From: Anaerolineae bacterium
GTDB taxonomy: Bacteria > Chloroflexota > Anaerolineae > 4572-78 > J111
Length of the DNA: 64,000 nucleotides
Assembly: GCA_023382535.1 (NCBI GenBank)
Contig: JAHDWA010000037.1
Span: forward strand, 41,503-105,502
Direction: 5' to 3'
The notes under the pieces: model-generated
What the model saw: the letters and a program-made list of their open reading frames with translations, nothing else
Told to the model about the DNA's origin: nothing
Database searches by the model: none
Position numbers and translations under genes: made by a program
In this document: positions 34,893-43,334 of the stretch, piece by piece
Layout: each line of letters opens with the position of its first letter
Numbering within the stretch: the stretch's first letter is position 1

Positions 34893-35591
34893 TCACTTAG
34901 CCTGAGGCTCCAACTTGTAGCCAACCCCCCGAACCGTGACAATCCGCCGGGGATGCTGAGGGTCGGTTTCCAACTTTTCACGCAGCCAGCGGATATGCAC
35001 ATACACCGCCTGGGTCTCGCCGCTGTACTCAGCCCCCCAGACGTGGGCCAGCAGGTCATCGGTGGAAACTACCCGCCCGGCAGATAGCGCTAAGGCATGC
35101 AGCAAAGCAAACTCGCGGGGTGAGAGGTCAACCGGATCGCCGGACAAGGTCACCGTGTGAGCCGCCGGATTGATCACCAGATCGCCGACCTCCAACAAAG
35201 CCGGTTCTGAGGCCGGTAAGGTTGAACGTTCGGCCCGGCGCAACACAGCTTTAATTCGAGCCAGCAGCACATTTAGATCAAAAGGTTTGGTGATGTAATC
35301 ATCCGCGCCCAGTTCCAACCCCAGGGCCTGGTCCACCTCGCGGCGGCGGGCGGTGACAAAGATGATAGGGGTAGCTGCCTGTTGTTGAAAGTTGCGCAAG
35401 GCATCGAGACCATCCATACCTGGCAAGCCGATGTCCAGCAGGATCAAGTCGGGTAGTTCGCGCCGGGCCACGTTCAGGGCATCTTCGGCGTTGGCGGCAG
35501 TACTGGCCCGGTAGCCGGCCTGTTCGAGGTTGAAGGCCAGGCTGCGGCGGAGGAGGGCATCGTCATCTACTAACAGGATATGCTTGCTCAT
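34893..35591 (-). CDS. OmpR/PhoB-family response regulator
   Basis: 232 residues. Receiver domain: ILLVDDDALLRRS (acid pocket), DLILLDIGLPGMDG (phosphoacceptor Asp), TARR and YITKPFD (Thr and Lys). C-terminal winged helix: SPREFALLHALALSAGRVVS, QAVYVHIRWLREKLE recognition region and VRGVGYKLEP. OmpR-family proteins bind tandem 11-bp direct repeats. Start set at 35591 (MSKHILLVDD) with GAGAG upstream. Only 21 nt separate it from the fusion gene upstream and 6 from the kinase. Confidence 0.93.
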   Translation of the reverse strand: MSKHILLVDDDALLRRSLAFNLEQAGYRASTAANAEDALNVARRELPDLILLDIGLPGMDGLDALRNFQQQAATPIIFVTARRREVDQALGLELGADDYITKPFDLNVLLARIKAVLRRAERSTLPASEPALLEVGDLVINPAAHTVTLSGDPVDLSPREFALLHALALSAGRVVSTDDLLAHVWGAEYSGETQAVYVHIRWLREKLETDPQHPRRIVTVRGVGYKLEPQAK

Positions 35592-35612
35592 GGGTGCTGC
35601 TCTCATCAAATA

Positions 35613-38549
35613 TTAGAGCGATAGGATGCGCCGGCCGCAGTCGTAGAGGGTAATCGGGCCATCCTGGGAGACAGTGATGGCCAGGCATTGGGCTTCGGCG
35701 CTCATTTTGGCGGCGCTGCTGTGACGCGCGCCTTTGCCCAGGCCGATGTCGGCCTGGGTGTTGGCATTGGGCCGGAGCAGGACCATACAGCCGCGAAATT
35801 GACCCTGCACGTCAATCACCGTCGCCCCATCCTGCTTGGCAAAGTTAATCAGCTCGCGGTCGGTCAACTGCTGCACGTCGGCGCTGACAATGGCGGCAAA
35901 GGAGCTGATTTCCGGGGCGTCGGAATGTTCCATAATCACGTTGGCTTCGCCCAGCAAAAAGATCGCGCCCAGGTTTTCCTCCGACATTTGAAACGCGCAG
36001 CGCAGCACCCGCCGGATCAGGGCCAAATCATATTCCCGCCGCTTGGCCAGTTGACCGAGCACCTGGCTAACATGGGTCATGCTTTCCGGCGACCAGTCGC
36101 CGTTGGAATAGCGGCCCACCAGTTGCCCCTCGGCAAAAACGCGGACCTGTCGGCCAGGGGCCGGGACAAAAAAGACGACGGCATCGCACAAACGCGAGAT
36201 GGTGGCGTGGCGGCGAAACTGCGGACCGAGAAGCATATTGGCCGGATCATCCAGCGGCTCATCCAATTTCAGCTTGCGAATACCCCGCACATAGCCGTGC
36301 TTATCCACCACGTAGCCCAGCACCAGCCCATCCACCATTTTGGCCAGGGTGATCAAAATATTGCGCATGCGGCGAATGTGATCCCAGCGCAGCAGCCGAA
36401 TTTCGCTGCGGGTCAGGATGCGGTTAATCCGGGCCGGGTCACCCACAATCAAGGCCGTCGAGAGCGGCTTGGCTTCGTTCTCCATCTGGGCAATGCTGGC
36501 GGCCACATCGCAAATATGAACCATCGAGGGCGCGTCAATTTGCTTGGTCCGGGCCAGGTTAAACAGGAACTCAATGCCGGCATCGGCCAGCCAGGCATCG
36601 AGCATGCTCTCCTTTTCCAGCAGTTGGCGCATGCGTTCCGGGTTAACGTGAACCTGGGTAATTTCCTTTTCCACCAGTTGCGGGGCGGGCGGATACATGG
36701 ACTTGATCTGAGCGGCGTAGCGTTCAGCCAGGTGATGGCGCTCATGCAGCCGCAGGCGGGCCAGTTCATTGGCCGCCTCACTGTAAGCCTGATCATACAG
36801 GCTGTAATTTTCAATCCTGGCCCAGCGGTCCAGCCGGCTGTTAACCTGCGCCACCACGCTATCAAACAAAGCCTTGACCCGGGGGTGAGCGGTGGTGTTG
36901 ACCGGTTCCCCGGCTTCGTTATCCTGCTGCCAGAACCATTTGAGGGTGGTCGTAGGCGATCCCACGGTCAGCAGGTCTTCATTTTCCTGGGCCTCGTCCG
37001 GCTGGAGATGCTCAACCAGCACTTCTAAATCAGGTATCAGCAAGGCCGACACATAAGGCCGGCCTTCGCCAAAAACTACGGCTTCGGTAATAATCGGATG
37101 GGCCATCAGCATCTCTTCGACGGTAGCCGGCATCACTTTGCGCCCGGTCGAAAGAACGATGACCGGGTGCTTGCGCCCGGTCAGGAAGAGGTAGCCATCC
37201 CGGTCAAAAAAGCCCAGGTCGCCGGTATGCAGCCAACCGTCGGCATCGAGCACCTGCTGGGTCTCCGCGGGCCAGCCCCAATACTCGTTCATCAATGAGT
37301 TCCCCCGGACCAGCACCTCACCGTCGTCGGCAATCCGGATTTCAAAGCCCGGCGCCACCTGACCACAGGAACCAAGCCGGTAAGCGTCGAGACGGCTGAT
37401 GGCCGGGAAGCCGCCGGCCTCGGTCAGGCTGTAAACTTCCAGGACGGGCAGGCCAATAGCTTCAAAGAAACCGGCCAAGTTTCGGGATAGCGGCGCGCCG
37501 GTAGAGTAGAAGCGCCGCAATCGCCCGCCAATCTGCCCGCGAATACTGCTAAAGAAAGTCATGTCGGCCCGGGCATACTCTTCGCGCAGTTCGGCCGAGG
37601 CAGCCGGGCCGGCGGCGTGGAACTCGCGGCCTTTGGCCACCGCCCACTGAAAGACTTCGCGGCTGGCTTCCGGCATTTGCGCCACCATCTCCATCACTTC
37701 CTCGTAAAAACGCTCCAGAAAGTAGGGCATGTTGAGGCTCACCGTTGGGCTGGTCTGCTGCATCACCTCCGGGATGGACTCTTCACCCCCGGCGACCACA
37801 TTGGCTACACCCGATGTAAAATAGCGGAGCGCCATGGACAGGCTGGCGGCAAATCCCCAGGGCACAACCGTAAAACCTAAATCATCCTCGTCGAGGTTCA
37901 ACCCGTGCAAATGGCGCATGCTGGCTAAAAGCCGGTAATGATCAAAGACAGCCCCTTTGGGCCGGTCGGTGCCGCCGGCCGTGTAATAAATGGCCGCCAG
38001 GGTTTCAGGGGGAGTGCTGAGCGCGTACAGACGCAGCGTTTCTTGTTCCTCAGGCGGCAATTCGGCTCCGGCCAGAATCTGGCTCAGCGAAATGGTGGGG
38101 CAAGCTGCCTCCGGCAATTCGTTCACCGTCAGAATAGTCTTTAAATGGGGTAAAGGATTATCGGCGCTGGTCAGCAGGGTTGCGATGTCGTGCAGGAGCT
38201 GCTCGTCGTCCAAAACGACCAGGCTGGCCTCAGAATCTTGAAGGGTAAAACGAAATCTATCCGGCGCAACCGAAGGGCGGAGAGGTACGGCTACCCCACC
38301 CGCCAAGAGGGTAGCCATGTAGACAACCATCCACTCCAGGCAGTTATGAGTAGCAATAGCGACCCGCTCGCCATTGGAGATATGGTGGTGCTGGAGAAAG
38401 TGGGCGAGGCGGAATGTTAGCGTCTGAAAGCGCCGGTAGGAGATATTTTGATACCCTTTGTCCCGTTTCACCTGAAAACAGGTCCGTTCGGCGTAGGTAT
38501 CCATTGCTGCCAGCAAGACCTGATTTAAGTTCTTGGCCTGCTCGTCCAT
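35613..38549 (-). CDS. AMP-dependent acyl-CoA-synthetase-like domain fused to tandem diadenylate-cyclase-like domains
   Basis: A 978-residue fusion. Residues ~1-630 are an adenylate-forming (ANL) enzyme of the long-chain acyl-CoA synthetase type: core YYTAGGTDRPKGAV (variant of TSGTTGxPKG), EVYSLTEAGG, WLHTGDLGFFDRDGYLFLTGRK. Residues ~690-978 contain two stretches like the DisA/DacZ nucleotide-binding domain. The first (KPLSTALIVGD ~692, DGLV ~740, RRHATI ~780) looks degenerate. The second (LGAIFLLGE ~857, DGAT ~906, GKGARHSSAAKMS ~942) keeps the DGA and RH motifs. If active it would make cyclic di-AMP, coupling fatty-acid activation to a second messenger. Start set at ATG 38549, not TTG 38564. 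Function unproven. Confidence 0.75.
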   Translation of the reverse strand: MDEQAKNLNQVLLAAMDTYAERTCFQVKRDKGYQNISYRRFQTLTFRLAHFLQHHHISNGERVAIATHNCLEWMVVYMATLLAGGVAVPLRPSVAPDRFRFTLQDSEASLVVLDDEQLLHDIATLLTSADNPLPHLKTILTVNELPEAACPTISLSQILAGAELPPEEQETLRLYALSTPPETLAAIYYTAGGTDRPKGAVFDHYRLLASMRHLHGLNLDEDDLGFTVVPWGFAASLSMALRYFTSGVANVVAGGEESIPEVMQQTSPTVSLNMPYFLERFYEEVMEMVAQMPEASREVFQWAVAKGREFHAAGPAASAELREEYARADMTFFSSIRGQIGGRLRRFYSTGAPLSRNLAGFFEAIGLPVLEVYSLTEAGGFPAISRLDAYRLGSCGQVAPGFEIRIADDGEVLVRGNSLMNEYWGWPAETQQVLDADGWLHTGDLGFFDRDGYLFLTGRKHPVIVLSTGRKVMPATVEEMLMAHPIITEAVVFGEGRPYVSALLIPDLEVLVEHLQPDEAQENEDLLTVGSPTTTLKWFWQQDNEAGEPVNTTAHPRVKALFDSVVAQVNSRLDRWARIENYSLYDQAYSEAANELARLRLHERHHLAERYAAQIKSMYPPAPQLVEKEITQVHVNPERMRQLLEKESMLDAWLADAGIEFLFNLARTKQIDAPSMVHICDVAASIAQMENEAKPLSTALIVGDPARINRILTRSEIRLLRWDHIRRMRNILITLAKMVDGLVLGYVVDKHGYVRGIRKLKLDEPLDDPANMLLGPQFRRHATISRLCDAVVFFVPAPGRQVRVFAEGQLVGRYSNGDWSPESMTHVSQVLGQLAKRREYDLALIRRVLRCAFQMSEENLGAIFLLGEANVIMEHSDAPEISSFAAIVSADVQQLTDRELINFAKQDGATVIDVQGQFRGCMVLLRPNANTQADIGLGKGARHSSAAKMSAEAQCLAITVSQDGPITLYDCGRRILSL

Positions 38550-38572
38550 TTCATTTTTCCACAACCTCGCTC

Positions 38573-38606
38573 ATCCCGTTTCTAAACTGAGTTCAGCAAC
38601 GAGAGT
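38573..38606. repeat. Decayed GTTCCCA-family hairpin
   Basis: On the reverse strand ACTCTCGTT matches the left arm of the 22151 hairpin, while the right arm is diverged. Marks a third, degraded copy. Confidence 0.45.
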
Positions 38607-38613
38607 GAACTAC

Positions 38614-39309
38614 TCAACCAAACAAGCCCAACCACTTTTTCTTTTTGATGGCCGCTCCGGCAGCCCCCGGATCAAAGCCGGCAGGCCACTGGGTTTCGTT
38701 ATCGTAAATCGCTTTGGTAAAGGTTGCCCCGGTCAGTTTAGCCTGATGTAAGTTAGCTCCACCCAGGCTGGCGCTCTCTAAAAACGCCTCGGTCAGGATA
38801 GCGTGAGGCAGATTCGCCCCAGCCAGGACGGCATTCTTAAGGTTGGCCCCGGCCAGATTCGCCCCGTTTAGAAGAGCCTGACTCAAGTTAGTTCGCACCA
38901 GGTAGGCCCGATCCAGGTTGGCCTGCTCGAGGTTGGCAGCGGTTAAATCAGCTTCATCCAACTTGGCTTTGGCCAGGTTCGCCCCAGCCAGACTGGCCTG
39001 GGTGAGATTAGCCCGGAGCAAATAAGCCTCGCTCAAATTGGCCCCGTTCAGATTCGCACCCACCAACGTCGCCCCGCTGAGATTGGTCTCGCTAACATTG
39101 GCATTTTGCAGGTTAGCCTGGTTCAAGTTGACGTCGCGGAGTTGGGCGTTACGCAAGGCAGCTTGGGCCAGGTTTGCCCCCGCCAGATTAGCTCCACTTA
39201 AATCCAACTCCGATAAATCCAGGCCGCTCAAATCTGCCCCGGCCAAATCCAGTTGGCGACCCTGCAGCGTAATCTGTTGCTCAATCTGTTGGCGTGTCAA
39301 TTCACCCAC
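38614..39309 (-). CDS. Pentapeptide-repeat protein
   Basis: 231 residues, nearly all A(D/N)LxX pentapeptide repeats (LSGLDLSELDLSGANLAGANL and on). Such chains fold as a right-handed square beta-helix that can mimic DNA or serve as a scaffold. N-terminal GELTRQQIEQQITLQGRQ precedes the repeats; the C-terminal tail ends IKKKKWLGLFG. No gyrase-binding evidence can be read. Lies 21 bp from the STAS gene. Confidence 0.9.
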   Translation of the reverse strand: MGELTRQQIEQQITLQGRQLDLAGADLSGLDLSELDLSGANLAGANLAQAALRNAQLRDVNLNQANLQNANVSETNLSGATLVGANLNGANLSEAYLLRANLTQASLAGANLAKAKLDEADLTAANLEQANLDRAYLVRTNLSQALLNGANLAGANLKNAVLAGANLPHAILTEAFLESASLGGANLHQAKLTGATFTKAIYDNETQWPAGFDPGAAGAAIKKKKWLGLFG

Positions 39310-39330
39310 AAGCCTGTCCCCTCTGCTTAT

Positions 39331-39678
39331 TTAATCTATATCAGCCAGCGCATCAGCTTCAGTGCCATAAATGGTAATGGCCTGATTCAAGCCAGTCAAA
39401 TCAAAAATATGGCGGTAATGTTCGCTCATGTTGACGGCGACCAGGTGCTGTCCCTGGCGATTGGCCCGGATGAGCAGCGTCACCAGCAAGCCAATCCCGC
39501 TGCTGTTCATGTACTCTAACCCGCTGAAATTCAGGATAATGGTCCGCGCTGCACCCACCTGATTGTACGCTTCCATAAGCATATCTTCGGCCGCTGCGGT
39601 TACCTCACCTTGAATATCAATAGCGCTTAGCTGGGCATTTATTTGTCGGCCGGCCATTGCGACCTTAGCTTGAGACAT
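39331..39678 (-). CDS. STAS-domain anti-sigma factor antagonist 1
   Basis: 115 residues, a single STAS domain of the SpoIIAA/RsbV type. INLNFSGLEYMNSSGIGLLVTLL-like region (residues ~50-72) contains the phosphorylatable Ser in NSSG. Such proteins when dephosphorylated bind and neutralise an anti-sigma kinase; the cognate phosphatase/ATPase is encoded two genes upstream. The gap to the next STAS gene is 17 nt. Confidence 0.92.
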   Translation of the reverse strand: MSQAKVAMAGRQINAQLSAIDIQGEVTAAAEDMLMEAYNQVGAARTIILNFSGLEYMNSSGIGLLVTLLIRANRQGQHLVAVNMSEHYRHIFDLTGLNQAITIYGTEADALADID

Positions 39679-39695
39679 CGTTGTTCTTAGCTCCT

Positions 39696-40043
39696 CTACA
39701 ACTTATTTAAGGCAGTGGCCTCATCAGGAAAAATTTCCATAAAATCTGTAATCCGCGTAATTTGAAAAACTTCGCGATAATGCTCGTTTAGGCCGCAGGC
39801 AGCCAGACGGCGATTGGCCTGGTGCGCCCGGGCCAGTAATCCGACCAGAACAGCCATCCCGGTACTGGTAATATACTCCACATCGCTCAGATTAAGTAAA
39901 ATGGCGCTCGGATTTGGCCCAACGGCTTCGGCGTAGGCGTTCTTCAATGCTTCTTCTAAAGCAGCATTAATTTCACCCTGCAAGTCAACAATCGAAACAG
40001 TGCCCTGATGACGAACTCTAACATTACTAGGTTTAGCTGACAT
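39696..40043 (-). CDS. STAS-domain anti-sigma factor antagonist 2
   Basis: 115-residue single STAS domain. LNLSDVEYITSTGMAVLVGLLARAH has Ser/Thr at the phospho-site (TSTG). Paralogue of the gene at 39331; the two may respond to different partners. Its start overlaps the end of the SpoIIE gene by 11 nt, so the two are translationally coupled. Confidence 0.92.
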   Translation of the reverse strand: MSAKPSNVRVRHQGTVSIVDLQGEINAALEEALKNAYAEAVGPNPSAILLNLSDVEYITSTGMAVLVGLLARAHQANRRLAACGLNEHYREVFQITRITDFMEIFPDEATALNKL

Positions 40044-41661
40044 TTTTTTCGGCCTCCAGATAAAGAATTAATTCAACGGTGTGATGAGTATCATCGCTGC
40101 TGACATACATTTCATCCATAAGGTTTTTAATCAAAAATAAACCCCATCCTCGCGGCGTTTGCAGACCGGCCAGTTTTGCCTCCAAATCAGGCGCTTCTGG
40201 TTCGGGAATAGGTTGGCCGCCGCCCTGGTCGGTGATGCGTACCAAGAGCGCCTGGGGTGAGGCCTGAACCTGGATGAACACCGGCAATTCAGGCCGGTTT
40301 TTGTTGCCATGCTCAATCGCATTCATCGTGGCTTCAGCCACGGCTGTTTTTAGTCTTTCCAGGGTGGAGCTGGCTAAAGATAATTCCTGCACGGCCTGGC
40401 TCACCCGGCGCATCGCTTCACGTTCATTGCCCACCTCGCTAGGCAGCGATAACTCAGCTAAGGTGCGCCAGGGCAGGGTGATCCGGGCATTCGCCTGGGG
40501 CTGAATAACGGTAATATTAGGCGGCGGGACACGCTGCACAATAACCATCGTCACATCATCTTCTTGTACCCAGCCAGGACCGGTAAATGCAGCCAACTGG
40601 GCCATCAGGTAATCAATTAAGCCCACCCCACCCCCATGCTCGGCCAAAAGCGCCCGCAGACGTGGAAAGCCAAACATTTGGCGGTGGGGATTATGGGCTT
40701 CGATAATCCCATCACTGTAAAGTAACATCGTTTCTCCCGGAGCCAGAACGGCCTCTTTTTCCTCGTAAGACATCCCAGGCATCAAGCCTAACGGCATTCC
40801 TGTTGCTCGCAGTTCTTCAACCCCATTGGCCTGACGCCGGTAAGGCAAATCGTGACCTGCATTGGCGTAGCGCAGCCGCCCGCTGACCGGGTCAAGGAGA
40901 GCGTACAGGCAGGTGACAAACATCTTGGGTGGAATGTCGGCGTGGAGCAGCTCATTGGCTCGAGCCAGGACCTGGCCGGGATAGATCAGGACCTCGGCGG
41001 CAGCGCGCAGAATACTGCGAGTCGTAGCCATCACCAGGGCCGCCGGGACACCTTTATCGGTTACATCGCCAATGATAAGTCCGACCAGGCCATCCGGGAA
41101 GGTCAGAAAATCGTAAAAATCGCCGCCAACAGCTCGAGCCGGTTGGTAAAAAGCGGCTGTCCGCCAGCCGGGCAGATGAGGCACTTCTTTGGGCAAAAGA
41201 GTTTGCTGGATGAGCCGGGCCACCCGCAACTCCTGCTCAAAACGCTCCCGGCTCTGCGCCTCGCGTTGCTGCTGGTGGATCAATTGGGCAACACGAACGG
41301 CGGGGGCGGCCTGGGAGGCCAGGTTCTCCAACAACTTGCTGTCGTAAATGGAGTAATCCTGCCCGCTCCGGCGCTTGCCGAGGTTAAGCAGGCCAATCAG
41401 TTCACCCTGGCCCACCAGCGGGGCCACCAACTGCACTCCAGCCGCACGAAGCGCCCGCAATGCCGGGGAGTCAAGGTTAAGCTTGGCCAGTTCAACCGCC
41501 TCTGAGTTGTGCTGAAAGAAATCGAGCAGCGGGTCGCCTGGGGCAATTTCAAAGGAAGTTACTGCCGGATGTAACAGCGGCGGAACTGGCAGCGAGGGTA
41601 GCCCTGGCTCTGTTTTTGGTTCTGGGCGTCCCCAGATGGCTTGCCAGATACGAGGCAGCAT
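40033..41661 (-). CDS. GAF - SpoIIE (PP2C) phosphatase - HATPase protein
   Basis: 542 residues. N-terminal GAF-like region (~60-130), coiled segment, then PP2C-type SpoIIE phosphatase (~165-365): ARAVGGDFYDFL with the metal Asp, GDVTDKGVPAAL, NAGHDLPY, LLYSDGIIEAHN, DDVTMVIVQR. Residues ~395-540 are an RsbW-like ATPase (EATMNAIEHGNKNR, RITDQGGGQP, RGWGLFLIKNLMDEM). It therefore unites a phosphatase and an anti-sigma-like kinase domain, expected to switch the two downstream STAS proteins. No membrane helix. No sigma factor lies near. Confidence 0.9.
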   Translation of the reverse strand: MLPRIWQAIWGRPEPKTEPGLPSLPVPPLLHPAVTSFEIAPGDPLLDFFQHNSEAVELAKLNLDSPALRALRAAGVQLVAPLVGQGELIGLLNLGKRRSGQDYSIYDSKLLENLASQAAPAVRVAQLIHQQQREAQSRERFEQELRVARLIQQTLLPKEVPHLPGWRTAAFYQPARAVGGDFYDFLTFPDGLVGLIIGDVTDKGVPAALVMATTRSILRAAAEVLIYPGQVLARANELLHADIPPKMFVTCLYALLDPVSGRLRYANAGHDLPYRRQANGVEELRATGMPLGLMPGMSYEEKEAVLAPGETMLLYSDGIIEAHNPHRQMFGFPRLRALLAEHGGGVGLIDYLMAQLAAFTGPGWVQEDDVTMVIVQRVPPPNITVIQPQANARITLPWRTLAELSLPSEVGNEREAMRRVSQAVQELSLASSTLERLKTAVAEATMNAIEHGNKNRPELPVFIQVQASPQALLVRITDQGGGQPIPEPEAPDLEAKLAGLQTPRGWGLFLIKNLMDEMYVSSDDTHHTVELILYLEAEKNVS

Positions 41662-41736
41662 AGCGATCTACTGTTATCCTGATTTTATTTTACCACTACG
41701 ATGTCGCCGGGTCGTTACGGCAATCGTTACGAATAT

Positions 41737-41765
41737 TAACGCAAAGACACAAAGGCGGGAAGACG
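41737..41765. repeat. TAACGCAAAGACACAAAGGCG repeat copy
   Basis: A repeat of the AACGCAAAGACGCAAAGG type in the 122-bp gap between hydantoinase and SpoIIE genes. Nothing else is seen in the gap. Confidence 0.6.
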
Positions 41766-41783
41766 TAGAGAAGGGTAGAAGCC

Positions 41784-43148
41784 TTACTCGTATCTTCGCT
41801 TTAAAAACCGCCCGCGCCCATGCATCCCGATAAATTGGCCGTCCTCCACAATCACCTCGCCCCGGCTGATCGTCGTGACCGGCGCTCCTTTGACGGTTAT
41901 CCCGGCATAGGGCGTATAACTGATGTTGGAATGGAGCGTTTCGGCGCTGTAGGTAACCTCTTTACGCGGGTCAAAGAGAACAATATCGGCGTCATAACCG
42001 GGAATAAGGTGGCCTTTGCGGGTCATGCCGTGCAAATCGGCGGGCAGGGTGCAGCAGGCCTCGACCCAACGATTTAAGGTGAGATAGCCGGCCAGTACGC
42101 CAAAGTTATGCACCAGTGCCAGGCGCGTTTCGATGCCAGAGATACCTCCGGGGGTCAAGGTAAAATTCTGCTCGCCGTACTTTTTCACCTCAGCCGAGAA
42201 GGGGCAGTGGTCCGTAGAGATAATATCAATGCTGCCGGTGGCCAGCGACTGCCACAGCGCCGCAGCCTGGGCGCTGCCGCGAATAGGCGGCTGGCAAATA
42301 AACCAGGTTCCCGGCATATCCTCCCGTTCATAAATATCGTCGGGCAAAGTCAGGTACTGGGGACAGGTCTCGCCAAAGGCTGCCCAGCCCCGCTCTTTAG
42401 CATAAGCAACTTCGCGGGCAGCCTCACCACAGGAAAGGTGAAAGATGAGCGTGGGCGCTCCCACGAGGTGAGCAATGGAGAGAACCCGGTTGACCGCCTC
42501 GGCCTCGGTCACCGCCGGCCGGCTGTGGGGATGCCACCTGGTTTCAACCTTACCTTCGGCCAACAGGCGCTTCCAAACCTCGGTAATTACCGGGTAATTT
42601 TCGGCGTGGACGACCGCCAGCCCACCCGCTTCAGCCACCGCGCGCAGCGCCCGGTAGAGTTCGTCGTCGGCCAGGTAAAAATGAGGATAAGCGGTGTAAA
42701 GTTTAAACGTAGCGCAGCCCTGGTCGTAAGCCTCGGATACTTGAGCCAGAATCAACGGGTCGGGGTCAAGCAGGGTCATGTGCAGACCATAATCAATGAC
42801 CACATGCCCATCCGCTTCGGCCCGCCGCCATTCCAGGGCCTCCACCAAATCCTGTCCTTTGCCCGGTTCAACAAAATCAATAATGCTGGTGACTCCGCCA
42901 CAAGCAGCGGCAATTGTACCTTGCTCAAAGCTATCCGCTGTGACAATATCGGCAATCGGCATTTGCAGATGAACATGCCCATCCACCGCACCGGGGATAA
43001 CATACAAGCCGCTGGCATCAATTTCCCGGCTGCCGCTGAGCTGCTGACCAAGCGCAGCGATACTTTCTCCGGCAATGGCTACATCACCCACAAAATCCTC
43101 GCCAGCCGTGATAATTCTTCCATTTTTAATAACCAAATCGTAGCTCAT
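41784..43148 (-). CDS. Dihydropyrimidinase/D-hydantoinase
   Basis: 454-residue cyclic amidohydrolase opening dihydropyrimidine or hydantoin rings. VIPGAVDGHVHLQM holds the His-x-His zinc pair, CATFKLYTAYP the carbamylated Lys bridging two metals (near residue 150), VVHAEN and LIFHLSCGEAA two further His and TDHCPF the Asp-His. TLTPGGISGIETRLAL and the SNISYTPYAGITVKG tail are typical of hydantoinases. Cytoplasmic tetramer in the family. Divergent from the big kinase gene. Substrate, uracil-like or hydantoin-like, cannot be told. Confidence 0.9.
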   Translation of the reverse strand: MSYDLVIKNGRIITAGEDFVGDVAIAGESIAALGQQLSGSREIDASGLYVIPGAVDGHVHLQMPIADIVTADSFEQGTIAAACGGVTSIIDFVEPGKGQDLVEALEWRRAEADGHVVIDYGLHMTLLDPDPLILAQVSEAYDQGCATFKLYTAYPHFYLADDELYRALRAVAEAGGLAVVHAENYPVITEVWKRLLAEGKVETRWHPHSRPAVTEAEAVNRVLSIAHLVGAPTLIFHLSCGEAAREVAYAKERGWAAFGETCPQYLTLPDDIYEREDMPGTWFICQPPIRGSAQAAALWQSLATGSIDIISTDHCPFSAEVKKYGEQNFTLTPGGISGIETRLALVHNFGVLAGYLTLNRWVEACCTLPADLHGMTRKGHLIPGYDADIVLFDPRKEVTYSAETLHSNISYTPYAGITVKGAPVTTISRGEVIVEDGQFIGMHGRGRFLKRRYE

Positions 43149-43285
43149 GGCATTCCCACCTTTCCCGGATTCACGGAGTCAGCGAAACGAGCGCGTTAAT
43201 TCGCTTTGCTGCTGAATATATCACTAAATCAATAAAAACTAAAAATTGACTCGATTGATTCATCTCTAGGGGGAACAAAGGCTTA

Positions 43286-43314
43286 TTGCGTTGGAAAATG
43301 ACTTTTGTTACAAT
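43286..43314 (+). promoter_or_regulatory. Promoter of the GAF-PAS kinase gene
   Basis: TTGCGT and TACAAT are separated by 17 bp; a GGAG Shine-Dalgarno at 43323 then precedes ATG 43335. This gives a very short leader. Confidence 0.5.
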
Positions 43315-43334
43315 TTATAAATGGAGATTAATGG

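Noticed and set aside
35688..37028. Plus-strand ORF of 446 codons across the ANL-DAC gene
   Set aside because: Shadow of the opposite strand, with no known domain and His/Gln-rich random composition.
42108..43199. Plus-strand ORF of 363 codons over the hydantoinase
   Set aside because: Antisense shadow; the minus-strand protein has all metal ligands.
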